A stretch of 21,450 nt of DNA from positions 1 through 21,450 of the forward strand of contig CANCGU010000016.1 in assembly GCA_947377705.1 (NCBI GenBank). Reading direction: 5' to 3'. Of this stretch, positions 14,624 through 21,450 are shown one piece after another. Origin of the DNA: Comamonadaceae bacterium (GTDB lineage Bacteria; Pseudomonadota; Gammaproteobacteria; Burkholderiales; Burkholderiaceae). The notes under the pieces were generated by a model. It searched no databases, was not told the origin of the DNA, and was given only the letters and a program-made list of their open reading frames with translations. A program made the position numbers and the translations under genes. Position 1 is the first letter of the stretch; the number at the start of each line of letters is the position of its first letter.

Positions 14624-15973
14624 CTACTTCAACAAGGCATTCACAGCTTGTAGTTGTGGCTCGTCTAGCGTCCCGCTGGCGGCATACAAGCGCAATTGGT
14701 CGATGACTGTTTGAATACGGAGTTGCAGCAGTGCTAACTCGGCTTGTGCGGCGTCGTGCTCTGCCCCCAACCATTCGTTGGTGGTGCGTGCGCCCGTGCG
14801 ATGGGCTTGGCGTGTGGCTGCTAATCGTGCTTTGCTGGCTTTTTCAGATTGGCTCAAAGCTTGCAAACGGGCTTGTGCGGTGCTGAGGCTTTGCCAAGCA
14901 TCGCGTACCTGTTGCTCGACTTGTTGCTCTGCCGCTTCTTGGTCGTAGCGCAATTTTTCAATTTGCTTCAAGGCTTCGCGTTCGCGTGCTTCTACCAGAC
15001 CACCCGTGCTCAAGGGTGCGTTCAATTGCAGGCCCACCATGTATTGCGCCGTTTGGTTGCTCGCACTGCCGTACATTCCTTGACCAGACAAACGGTCCAT
15101 ATGTGCCTGTGCCACCCAATTGACGGTCATGGCATGACCGGCTTTGATGCGCTTGGCTTCTTGACCTTGAATCGCCTGTTGCAAACCCATCATTTGCAGG
15201 CTGGGTGACTGATGCATGGCACGTTGTACCCATGTGTTGGCATCGGCCAAGTTGATGGGGCTGAGGTCAACGTTGGCGATGGACATCAGCTGATTGGGTT
15301 CTTGACCTACCAATTGACGGTAAGCCACTTTCTTGGTGGCCAGGTTGTTTTCGTGCGTGAGTACATGGGCGCGAATTTCAGAGACGCGTGCGCTGGCTTC
15401 TTGCACGTCCATCACGCTGGCATCGCCGATGGATTGGCGTTTGCTAATTTCTGCGGCGGCCTGCTGCATCGCTTTTTGTTGGCGTTGTAGCACCGTCAAC
15501 GTCAGCTCAGCACCGACCACATCAAGGTAGCGGTGCGCGGTGCGCATGATGAGGGCTTGTTGGGCCTGCTGCCATTGCAATTGGGCGATTTGAGCGGACA
15601 GTTCGAGCTGTTTGCTTTGTGCTTCGCGCTCAGGGCTGATCCACGCTTTTTGTGCGCCAATGCTGGCTCGTGCAAGCGCGCCAGCATTCACGTTGGTTTT
15701 GAAGGTTACATCGCTTTGTCCCATGGCTTCTGCGCCCTGGGTGCGACTGTCTGCACCGCCAATGCCAAGCGCACCACCTGCTGACACGGTGGGCGCCCAC
15801 AAGGCCTTGGCTTGTTCTTGACGGAAGGCGGCTTGTTCGTGCAAGGCGCGTGCGGCAGCAATTTCGGGGTCACGCGCCAAGGCGGCTTGCCAGGTGCTCA
15901 TCAAGTCAGCGGCGTGGACTGTTGAGGTGACGCCCGCGAGGGCTAAGGCAGTCACGAGGGGCCAGCGTTTCAT
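14624..15973 (-). CDS. TolC-family outer membrane efflux protein
   Basis: A 449-residue exported protein with a signal peptide ending at VHA-A (residue 21) and two TolC/OEP repeats rich in long amphipathic helices (for example QQAQQALIMRTAHRYLDVV and RYDQEAAEQQVEQQVRDAW). It would form the outer-membrane and periplasmic channel for the RND pump encoded just upstream; the ATG overlaps the RND stop by 4 bases. There is no lipobox cysteine at the signal cleavage site, unlike OprM-type channels. Confidence 0.9.
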   Translation of the reverse strand: MKRWPLVTALALAGVTSTVHAADLMSTWQAALARDPEIAAARALHEQAAFRQEQAKALWAPTVSAGGALGIGGADSRTQGAEAMGQSDVTFKTNVNAGALARASIGAQKAWISPEREAQSKQLELSAQIAQLQWQQAQQALIMRTAHRYLDVVGAELTLTVLQRQQKAMQQAAAEISKRQSIGDASVMDVQEASARVSEIRAHVLTHENNLATKKVAYRQLVGQEPNQLMSIANVDLSPINLADANTWVQRAMHQSPSLQMMGLQQAIQGQEAKRIKAGHAMTVNWVAQAHMDRLSGQGMYGSASNQTAQYMVGLQLNAPLSTGGLVEAREREALKQIEKLRYDQEAAEQQVEQQVRDAWQSLSTAQARLQALSQSEKASKARLAATRQAHRTGARTTNEWLGAEHDAAQAELALLQLRIQTVIDQLRLYAASGTLDEPQLQAVNALLK

Positions 15974-18900
15974 GCGTTTTCTCCAGAAATGAGTGAGACG
16001 GGCTTGTTCTTGAAAGCCATGAAATAGAGCAGCGGAATCACCAACAAGGTGAGCGCGGTTGAGACAAAAATACCGAAGATCAGCGAGATGGCCAGGCCAT
16101 TGAAGATGGGGTCATCCAAAATAAAGAACGCCCCCATCATGGCGGCCAAGCCAGTCAGCACAATCGGTTGTGCGCGGGTGATGGCTGACGCCACCACAGC
16201 ATCTTTCAAGGCCACACCTTGGGAGACCTGTAAGCGGATGAAGTCCACCAGCAAGATGGAATTGCGCACGATGATCCCGGCCAAAGCAATCATGCCAATC
16301 ATCGACGTGGCGGTGTAAGGCGCACCCAGCAGGGCATGACCTGGCATCACGCCAATGATGGTGAGCGGAATTGGCGCCATGATGATGAGTGGCACCAGAT
16401 ACGAACCAAACTGCGCTACCACCAGCAAGTAAATCAGCACCAAACCCACGGCATAGGCAGCGCCCATGTCGCGGAAGGTCTCGTAAGTCATTTGCCATTC
16501 GCCATCCCATTTCACAGCATAGTGTTGGTAAGGGTCGGTGGGTTGTTGAATGAAGTATTCATCGACAGGTTTGCCATTGGGGGCTTGTATTTCGCTCAAG
16601 CCACTGCGCATGCCGAACATGCCATACAAGGGGCTGTCGACTTTGCCAGCCATGTCGCCCACCACGTAGGTCACAGGCAACAAATCTTTGTGATAAATCG
16701 GTTGTTCGCGTTGTGTGTCGCTGAGGGTCACTAACTGGCGAATGGGCACGATTTCGCGTTGTGAGTTGCGCACACCTAGGTTGAGCAGTTTGTCCAACGA
16801 GCCTTGCTCGCTCTTGGCCAAGCGCATCACGATGGCGCCTGCGTATTTGTTTTGGTCATGCGCGTAGACGGTCGACTCACCGGCCAGCGCGGCATGCAAG
16901 GTGCTGACGATGGCCTGTTGCGAGACCCCCATTTGTGCCGCTTTTTGGCGGTTGATCAGCAGCACTTGGCGCGGGGCCGCGCTGATGGTGCTGTCATCCA
17001 CATCGACCACGCCGTTTTGTTGGCTGAACAAGGCGCGCACCGATTTGGCCACTTGGTTACGTCCTTCGTCTGTGGGGCCATAGACCTCAGCCACGATGGG
17101 GGCTAACACGGGTGGGCCGGGCGGCACTTCAATCACCTTTACATTCGCTTTGAACTGTTTGCCGATGGCTTGCAACGCAGGGCGCTCGCGCATGGCGATG
17201 ATGTGGCTTTGCGCTTTGCGCAAATGTTTGTCTTGCAGGTTGACTTGGATATCGCCCACGTTGCCCCCGCTGCGCAAATAGTATTGCCGCACCAAACCGT
17301 TGAAGTTGATGGGGGCGCTCAAGCCCGCATAGGCTTGGTAATGGGTCACCTCTGGCACGGTGGCCAAGTGAGCCCCTAAGGCGCGAAGGACTTTTTCAGT
17401 TTCTTCCACGCGGGTGCCCGCAGGCATGTCGACCACCACTTGAAATTCAGACTTGTTGTCAAACGGCAGCATCTTCAAAGCGACGAGTCCAGCCACGGGC
17501 AATGCGACGGACACCATGATGGCCCCCAGCACAGTAGCGCCCAAGCCCCAGCGGTTGCGTCGACCGCTGTGTTCATTCAGGAATGGTGTGAAGACACCAT
17601 TGAAAAAACGGTTCAACCATTGTTTGAAGCCACTGGTTTTTTCGTGGCCTTGACCGTGTGTGGATTTCATCCAAATACGGGCCAGCCAAGGCGTGACCAC
17701 AAAGGCCACCGCCAACGACAACAACATACCCATGCTGGCATTGATTGGGATGGGGCTCATGTAAGGCCCCATCAGGCCTGTCACAAATGCCATGGGCAGT
17801 AATGCCGCAATGACGGTGAGTGTGGCAAGAATGGTGGGTGCGCCTACCTCGTCAACGGCGCCAGGAATGATTTGCGTGAGGGTTTTGTTAGGGAACAAAC
17901 TTTGGTGACGATGGATGTTTTCCACCACCACGATGGCGTCATCGACCAAGATACCGATGGAGAAGATCAAGGCAAACAGCGACACGCGGTTGAGCGTAAA
18001 GCCCCATGCCCAAGAGGCAAACAAGGTGACCGTCAAAGTTAAAATCACAGCTGTGCCCACAATAGCCGCTTCGCGACGCCCCAAAGCGATGAACACCAAG
18101 GCCACCACCGAGGCAGTGGCAAACAGCAGTTTCTGAATCAGCTTTTGTGCTTTGTCGTTGGCCGTTTCACCGTAGTTACGTGTGGTGGTGACTTCTACGT
18201 TTGCGGGAATCTTGCTTTGCTTGAGCGAGGCCACTTGTGCCAACACCGCATTGGCAACTTCGATGGCGTTTTCACCCGGCTTTTTGGTGACGGCGATGGT
18301 CACAGCGTTGCGTTCTGTGGGCGTTGCACCTGCCATGCCGTGCCACACGGCGGTATTGGCTTGCGCACCCCCATCGCGGACTTGTGCAATGTCATGCACA
18401 TGAACAGGCGTGCCTGCACGGACACCCACCACCAAGCTGGCCACGTCTTTGGCGTTGCTCAAAAAAGGACCTGACTCAATCGCAACGGCTTGTTGACCGA
18501 CCAATAAGTCGCCCACCGGGGCGCCTAAGTGCGCGGCTTGTAAAGCCACGCGCAGCTCGGGTACCGTGATGCCAGCAGCTTGCATGCGTGCAGGATCGAT
18601 TTCAATTTGAATGGCGCGCGATGGGCCACCCACGGTGGTGACTTCGCGCGTGCCTTTGATGCGCTTCAAATCCATCTCGATGTTTTGTGCAACGCGCTCC
18701 AACTCAAACGCGCTCAGATCGGTATCCTTGCCGTGCAAGGTGAGCGACAAGATCGGGACATCGTCAATACCTTTGGGCTTGATGAGCGGCTGTAGTACCC
18801 CCAAACCTTTAGGCAACCAGTCGGCATGCGAGTTGACCGTGTCATACAAACGCACCAAGGCTTCGGTACGCGGTACGCCCACCTTGTATTGCACGGTCAC

Positions 18901-19194
18901 CACCGACATACCGGGTTGTGATACCGACATGACATGTTCGACCCCCGCTATCTGCGACAGCACTTGCTCAGCAGGACCTGACACCATTTGCTCCACATCT
19001 TTGACAGATGCGCCCGGGAAGGGAATGAGCACGTTGGCCATGGTGACGTTGATTTGTGGTTCTTCTTCGCGTGGCGTTACCAGAACGGCAAATACGCCGA
19101 GCAGGAAGCACACCAGTGCCAGCAGCGGTGTGATTTGCGAGGTTTGAAACAAGCGAGCCAATCGGCCAGAGACGCGTAGTGTTGAATCAGTCAT
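15970..19194 (-). CDS. RND efflux transporter permease (AcrB/HAE-like)
   Basis: A 1074-residue inner-membrane proton-driven exporter, full length for the family. Order: TM1 (about 22-40), porter domain with FPGASVKDVEQMVSGPAE, TM2-TM6 including GILVDDAIVVVENIH (D418 and D419, the proton-relay pair in TM4), second porter domain with DMPAGTRVEETE, then TM7-TM12 near the end. The TM4 motif is of the multidrug/HAE type and not the CusA heavy-metal type, but I cannot name a substrate. The usual adaptor (membrane fusion protein) gene is absent: the gene starts directly at the promoter shared with arsR and is followed by the TolC-like gene. No strong Shine-Dalgarno is seen before ATG 19194. Confidence 0.93.
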   Translation of the reverse strand: MTDSTLRVSGRLARLFQTSQITPLLALVCFLLGVFAVLVTPREEEPQINVTMANVLIPFPGASVKDVEQMVSGPAEQVLSQIAGVEHVMSVSQPGMSVVTVQYKVGVPRTEALVRLYDTVNSHADWLPKGLGVLQPLIKPKGIDDVPILSLTLHGKDTDLSAFELERVAQNIEMDLKRIKGTREVTTVGGPSRAIQIEIDPARMQAAGITVPELRVALQAAHLGAPVGDLLVGQQAVAIESGPFLSNAKDVASLVVGVRAGTPVHVHDIAQVRDGGAQANTAVWHGMAGATPTERNAVTIAVTKKPGENAIEVANAVLAQVASLKQSKIPANVEVTTTRNYGETANDKAQKLIQKLLFATASVVALVFIALGRREAAIVGTAVILTLTVTLFASWAWGFTLNRVSLFALIFSIGILVDDAIVVVENIHRHQSLFPNKTLTQIIPGAVDEVGAPTILATLTVIAALLPMAFVTGLMGPYMSPIPINASMGMLLSLAVAFVVTPWLARIWMKSTHGQGHEKTSGFKQWLNRFFNGVFTPFLNEHSGRRNRWGLGATVLGAIMVSVALPVAGLVALKMLPFDNKSEFQVVVDMPAGTRVEETEKVLRALGAHLATVPEVTHYQAYAGLSAPINFNGLVRQYYLRSGGNVGDIQVNLQDKHLRKAQSHIIAMRERPALQAIGKQFKANVKVIEVPPGPPVLAPIVAEVYGPTDEGRNQVAKSVRALFSQQNGVVDVDDSTISAAPRQVLLINRQKAAQMGVSQQAIVSTLHAALAGESTVYAHDQNKYAGAIVMRLAKSEQGSLDKLLNLGVRNSQREIVPIRQLVTLSDTQREQPIYHKDLLPVTYVVGDMAGKVDSPLYGMFGMRSGLSEIQAPNGKPVDEYFIQQPTDPYQHYAVKWDGEWQMTYETFRDMGAAYAVGLVLIYLLVVAQFGSYLVPLIIMAPIPLTIIGVMPGHALLGAPYTATSMIGMIALAGIIVRNSILLVDFIRLQVSQGVALKDAVVASAITRAQPIVLTGLAAMMGAFFILDDPIFNGLAISLIFGIFVSTALTLLVIPLLYFMAFKNKPVSLISGENA

Positions 19195-19220
19195 GGATGT
19201 ATTCTATAAATAATTCCGCT

Positions 19221-19249
19221 ATTATTTAACTAAACAATTAAATAGTCAA
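19221..19249 (-). promoter_or_regulatory. Predicted promoter of the RND operon
   Basis: On the minus strand, TTGACT (19249-19244) and AATAAT (19226-19221) are spaced by 17 bases, close to the sigma-70 consensus (5 of 6 in each box). Transcription would begin near 19214, leaving a leader of about 20 bases. Confidence 0.65.
19223..19244. promoter_or_regulatory. AT-rich palindrome, candidate ArsR operator
   Basis: TATTTAA (19223-19229) and TTAAATA (19238-19244) are perfect inverted 7-mers 8 bases apart, filling the spacer between the RND -35 and -10 boxes. A 9-mer of the right arm (AATTAAATA, 19236-19244) recurs as a direct copy at 19252-19260, just upstream of the arsR -10 box. ArsR-family operators are AT-rich imperfect palindromes overlapping promoters, so control of both genes by the adjacent ArsR is likely. 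The region is AT-rich throughout, which makes such symmetry easier to find by chance. Confidence 0.5.
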
Positions 19250-19264
19250 TAAATTAAATACGTT

Positions 19265-19270
19265 TATAAT
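19265..19270 (+). promoter_or_regulatory. Predicted -10 box of arsR, placed for a leaderless transcript
   Basis: A perfect TATAAT ends 7 bases before the arsR ATG at 19278, so the usual start point (about 7 bases past the box) falls on or next to the A of the ATG. The bases between (CCCCACC) hold no Shine-Dalgarno. The -35 region is poor, with TAGTCA at 19243-19248 the best candidate. Confidence 0.55.
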
Positions 19271-19277
19271 CCCCACC

Positions 19278-19640
19278 ATGAAACAACTTCCAGAACAAGC
19301 CATTGAACGTGTGGCCAGTTACTTTCAAGCATTGGCAGAACCCACGCGCTTGCGTATCTTGAATCTGTTGCGCGAAGCAGAGCACAACGTCGGGGAGTTG
19401 GCCGAGGCTTGCGGCTATACCGCTGCCAATACCTCACGTCATCTGGCTGTGCTGATGCAGCAGGGCTTTGTCAAACGCGAAAGCCGGGGCACCAGTGTTT
19501 ATTACCAAATTGCCGATCCAACCATTTACGCCCTGTGTGATTTGGTGTGTGACCGTATCACCCAACAACATTTAGAGCAGGCTTGGCCCATGCTGCCGGC
19601 TGGCAAAAAGCGTGCTGTCACAGCTAGAAAAGCCATTTGA
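19278..19640 (+). CDS. ArsR/SmtB-family winged-helix repressor with three cysteines
   Basis: A 120-residue ArsR-family regulator. It has the typical start ALAEPTRLRILNLLREAE, a recognition helix (AANTSRHLAVLMQQGFVKRES) and the wing GTSVYYQIAD. Cysteines are C45 (end of the helix before the recognition helix) and C87/C91, four residues apart on one face of the C-terminal helix (ALCDLVCDR). This does not match the C41/C107 spacing of the persulfide sensor SqrR, nor the C32/C34 of E. coli ArsR, so the inducer (metal ion or reactive sulfur/redox) is open. It is divergent from the RND operon and starts an operon with the AhpD-like and MFS genes, and probably represses both sides. Confidence 0.9.
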   Translation: MKQLPEQAIERVASYFQALAEPTRLRILNLLREAEHNVGELAEACGYTAANTSRHLAVLMQQGFVKRESRGTSVYYQIADPTIYALCDLVCDRITQQHLEQAWPMLPAGKKRAVTARKAI

Positions 19641-19662
19641 ATCCCTAGGAAGAGAGTTCACC

Positions 19663-20010
19663 ATGAGCACGTTTGACCATCCCACCCTCATCAAAAACAT
19701 CAGTCAGTCCATGACTGAACTGCGCAAAGCGCAGCCAGAGGCCATGCAAGGTTTTGGGCAATTGGCCAAAGCGGCCATGGCAACAGGCACCGTTAGCGAA
19801 AAACACAAAGAGCTGATGGCCTTGGCTATTGGTATCACGCAGCACTGTTCGGGCTGTATCGGTTTTCATGTGAAAGCCTTGCATCGCGTGGGTTGCACAC
19901 GCGAAGAGTTGGAAGAAACCTTGGCCGTGAGCGTGTATATGGGCGGTGGGCCTGCGCTGATGTATGCCTCTGAGGCATTGAAGGCTTGGGAAACCATGGC
20001 ACCGTTATGA
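19663..20010 (+). CDS. AhpD-like / carboxymuconolactone decarboxylase-family protein
   Basis: A 115-residue all-helical protein with the AhpD-type redox motif HCSGCIGFHVKA: C-x-x-C followed by His three residues after the second cysteine, near residues 61-71. Such proteins are peroxidatic or thiol-disulfide reductants; decarboxylase activity is not expected with this CxxC. ATG 19663 is chosen for its AGGAAGAGAG upstream and 22-base gap from arsR; the frame is open further up. Together with the cysteine-containing ArsR it suggests a response to thiol or peroxide stress. Confidence 0.88.
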   Translation: MSTFDHPTLIKNISQSMTELRKAQPEAMQGFGQLAKAAMATGTVSEKHKELMALAIGITQHCSGCIGFHVKALHRVGCTREELEETLAVSVYMGGGPALMYASEALKAWETMAPL

Positions 20011-21173
20011 ACCGCCATCTCGTTTTACTGTCCATTGCACAGGGTTTGTTCCTGACCAACAACGTGACCTTCATTGCCATCAATGGCTTGGTGGGTTTGA
20101 GTTTGGCGCCTGAGTCATGGATGGCCACCTTACCTGTGATGGGCTATGTCGTGGGTGGCGCACTCAGCACTGGCTTGGTAGCCAAATCACAGCAGCGTTT
20201 TGGGCGCAAGGGTTCGTTTCAACTGGGGTTGTTGGTGGCCTTGTTGTCTGCCGCCTTGGGCGCGTGGGCCGTCTTGACCCAATCGTTTGGGTTGTTGGTG
20301 ACGGCCACGGTGGTGGCGGGCTATTACAGCGCCAACGGTCAGCTGTATCGCTTTGCAGCGGCGGAGCTCTGCAAGCCTGACTACCGTGAAAAGGCGGTGT
20401 CGTTGGTGATGGCCGGCGGTTTGATTGGCGCGATCATTGGCCCCAACTTGGCCATTCAAACCAAGAGTTTGTTTGGCATGCCGTTTGCAGGTGCTTATGT
20501 GGCCTTGATGGTGGTGGCGGCGATATCTATGGCGGTGATGAGCTTCATTGAGTTTCCACCCGCACCTGTTACCAAAACCGATGACACAGGTGGTCGCCCT
20601 TTAGGGCAAATCATGCGTCAGCCCGTGTTTGTGGTGGCGGCGCTGTCTGCTGCGTTGGGCTATGGCGTGATGAACCTGCTGATGGCCGCTACACCGTTGG
20701 CGATGCAAGTGTGCGGCTTTGCGTTTGAAGACACGGCCTGGGTCTTGCAGTGGCATGTGATTGGCATGTTTGCGCCGGGCTTTGTGACGGGGCACTTGAT
20801 CAAGCGGTTTGGTGTGTTGCCCATCATGGGTGTGGGTGTGTTACTCAACATCGCTTGCATTGCGGTGGCGCTGTCGGGTGTGGACTTGCACCAGTTTTTA
20901 TTTGCGCTTTTGATGTTGGGCGTAGGTTGGAACTTTTTGTTCACTGGCAGCACCACTTTGTCGATGCAGGCCTACACCTCGCAAGAGAAAAATCGCGCAC
21001 AAGCGGCGATTAACTTTTGTGTTTTTGCCACCATGGCCTTCACCTCGTTTGCTTCAGGCGCGTTAGTGACCACACAAGGGTGGGCGTGGCTCAACTGGGG
21101 CTCGTTAGTGCCCGTACTGATCACGGGTGCAGGTTTGCTCTGGTTGGCACGTAAAAAAGCCTCAGCCGTTTGA
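20007..21173 (+). CDS. Major facilitator superfamily transporter
   Basis: A 388-residue protein with about 12 hydrophobic segments and the cytosolic loop between TM2 and TM3 reading SQQRFGRKGSFQLG, a form of the MFS G-x-x-x-D-R-x-G-R-K/R motif. The middle loop (VTKTDDTGGRPL) separates two six-helix halves. ATG 20007 overlaps the AhpD-like stop by 4 bases, so it is the third gene of the arsR operon and is probably co-induced. Substrate and direction cannot be read from the sequence; export is likely by context. The last codons (AAAAAA and following) also form part of the terminator of the convergent gene. Confidence 0.88.
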   Translation: MNRHLVLLSIAQGLFLTNNVTFIAINGLVGLSLAPESWMATLPVMGYVVGGALSTGLVAKSQQRFGRKGSFQLGLLVALLSAALGAWAVLTQSFGLLVTATVVAGYYSANGQLYRFAAAELCKPDYREKAVSLVMAGGLIGAIIGPNLAIQTKSLFGMPFAGAYVALMVVAAISMAVMSFIEFPPAPVTKTDDTGGRPLGQIMRQPVFVVAALSAALGYGVMNLLMAATPLAMQVCGFAFEDTAWVLQWHVIGMFAPGFVTGHLIKRFGVLPIMGVGVLLNIACIAVALSGVDLHQFLFALLMLGVGWNFLFTGSTTLSMQAYTSQEKNRAQAAINFCVFATMAFTSFASGALVTTQGWAWLNWGSLVPVLITGAGLLWLARKKASAV

Positions 21174-21186
21174 AAGCGCTGAGGCT
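21153..21186 (-). terminator. Rho-independent terminator of the downstream DUF2892 gene, inside the MFS 3' end
   Basis: On the minus strand a perfect 9-pair stem AGCCTCAGC / GCTGAGGCT (21186-21178 and 21166-21158) with an 11-base loop is followed by TTTTTT (21158-21153, the first T shared with the stem). It lies 20 bases past the DUF2892 stop and overlaps the last codons of the MFS gene on the other strand. Confidence 0.85.
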
Positions 21187-21205
21187 GGTGTGAAGCGAGG
21201 GCCGT

Positions 21206-21421
21206 TTACTTAGCAGGCTCTTCTTCCACCACTTTGAGTGGGCAGGTGTTCAAACCGAACAAGGTGTACGCACCGCAAAAGCGGAACACACCCGTGGCCA
21301 ACACGATGCCACCCACGATGTAGCCCCACATGCCCACCACACTTGTCACCGCCAAAGCGATGAGTACCAAGCCTGCGACGATGCGCAGAACGCGGTCAAT
21401 GCCGCCAACGTTTGCTGTCAT
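21206..21421 (-). CDS. Small DUF2892 (YgaP transmembrane-domain-like) membrane protein, copy 2
   Basis: A 71-residue protein with the typical family start MTANVGGIDRVLRIVAG, two hydrophobic segments (about 11-29 and 31-45) and the FCGAYTLFGLNTCP end with C49 and C60. AGGAG lies about 8 bases before the ATG. It appears to be a single-gene transcript, with a strong terminator after it. It is only distantly similar to the copy at 14373-14585; both belong to the family frequently found beside sulfur-handling genes. Confidence 0.85.
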   Translation of the reverse strand: MTANVGGIDRVLRIVAGLVLIALAVTSVVGMWGYIVGGIVLATGVFRFCGAYTLFGLNTCPLKVVEEEPAK

Positions 21422-21450
21422 GAATTTCTCCTAAGTGAAGCTGCATTAGA

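Noticed and set aside
15970..19194. A CusA-type heavy-metal efflux pump
   Set aside because: The TM4 motif is the GILVDDAIVVVEN type of the HAE group and no metal-binding adaptor or CusF-like gene is present; a metal inducer of the ArsR remains possible.
1..21450. Search for CRISPR arrays, tRNA/rRNA genes, insertion sequences, toxin-antitoxin pairs or phage attachment sites
   Set aside because: No regularly spaced repeats, cloverleaf-like genes, transposase motifs or integrase genes were seen by eye; the only clear gene decay is the nitroreductase remnant.

Overview
The window looks like chromosomal DNA of a betaproteobacterium, most likely Burkholderiales/Comamonadaceae of the Limnohabitans-Rhodoferax kind. 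This is inferred from the gene order ruvX-pyrR-pyrB-pyrC'-plsC, protein similarity recalled from memory, moderately high GC and the sulfur gene content; no marker gene is present to settle it. Coding density is very high. There is no rRNA, tRNA, CRISPR array, insertion sequence or phage gene, and no stretch of 300 bases or more lacks a gene or gene remnant.

Region 1 (1-3798, + strand) is a tightly packed pyrimidine operon: the 3' part of ruvX, pyrR, pyrB, a dihydroorotase-like gene that has lost most of its metal ligands (the non-catalytic PyrC'/PyrX type), and a PlsC-like acyltransferase. Genes overlap by 1-4 bases or lie 9 bases apart.

Region 2 (3795-6306) is a small sulfur-oxidation locus. 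A monohaem cytochrome c and a flavocytochrome c sulfide dehydrogenase flavoprotein run on the minus strand, divergent from soxY-soxZ on the plus strand. The other sox genes are not in the window.

Region 3 (6307-12524, + strand) is sulfate uptake: a sulfate-binding protein gene behind a leader that can fold over its ribosome binding site, then a decayed interval (a thioredoxin-like ORF with an unclear start, a nitroreductase remnant with a large internal deletion, an intrinsic terminator), then hydrolase-sbp2-cysT-cysW-cysA as an overlapping operon.

Region 4 (12545-14422) has a Tat-exported dienelactone-hydrolase-like protein (minus), divergent from two half-size YeeE/YedE sulfur transporters (plus).

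Region 5 (14373-21421) is built around an ArsR-type regulator with three cysteines. On one side is a minus-strand operon (RND permease, TolC-like outer membrane factor, DUF2892 membrane protein) with no adaptor (membrane fusion) gene. On the other side is arsR-AhpD-like-MFS. The 83-base divergent promoter carries an AT-rich palindrome inside the RND promoter spacer and an arsR -10 box so close to the ATG that arsR mRNA may be leaderless. A second DUF2892 gene closes the window on the minus strand, with its terminator lying inside the end of the MFS gene.

Taken together, about 17 kb deal with import of sulfate or thiosulfate, oxidation of sulfide or thiosulfate, and probably thiol or redox stress. 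The most unusual parts are the structured sbp leader, the adaptor-less RND operon with its ArsR switch, and the deletion remnant between the two sulfate-binding-protein genes.
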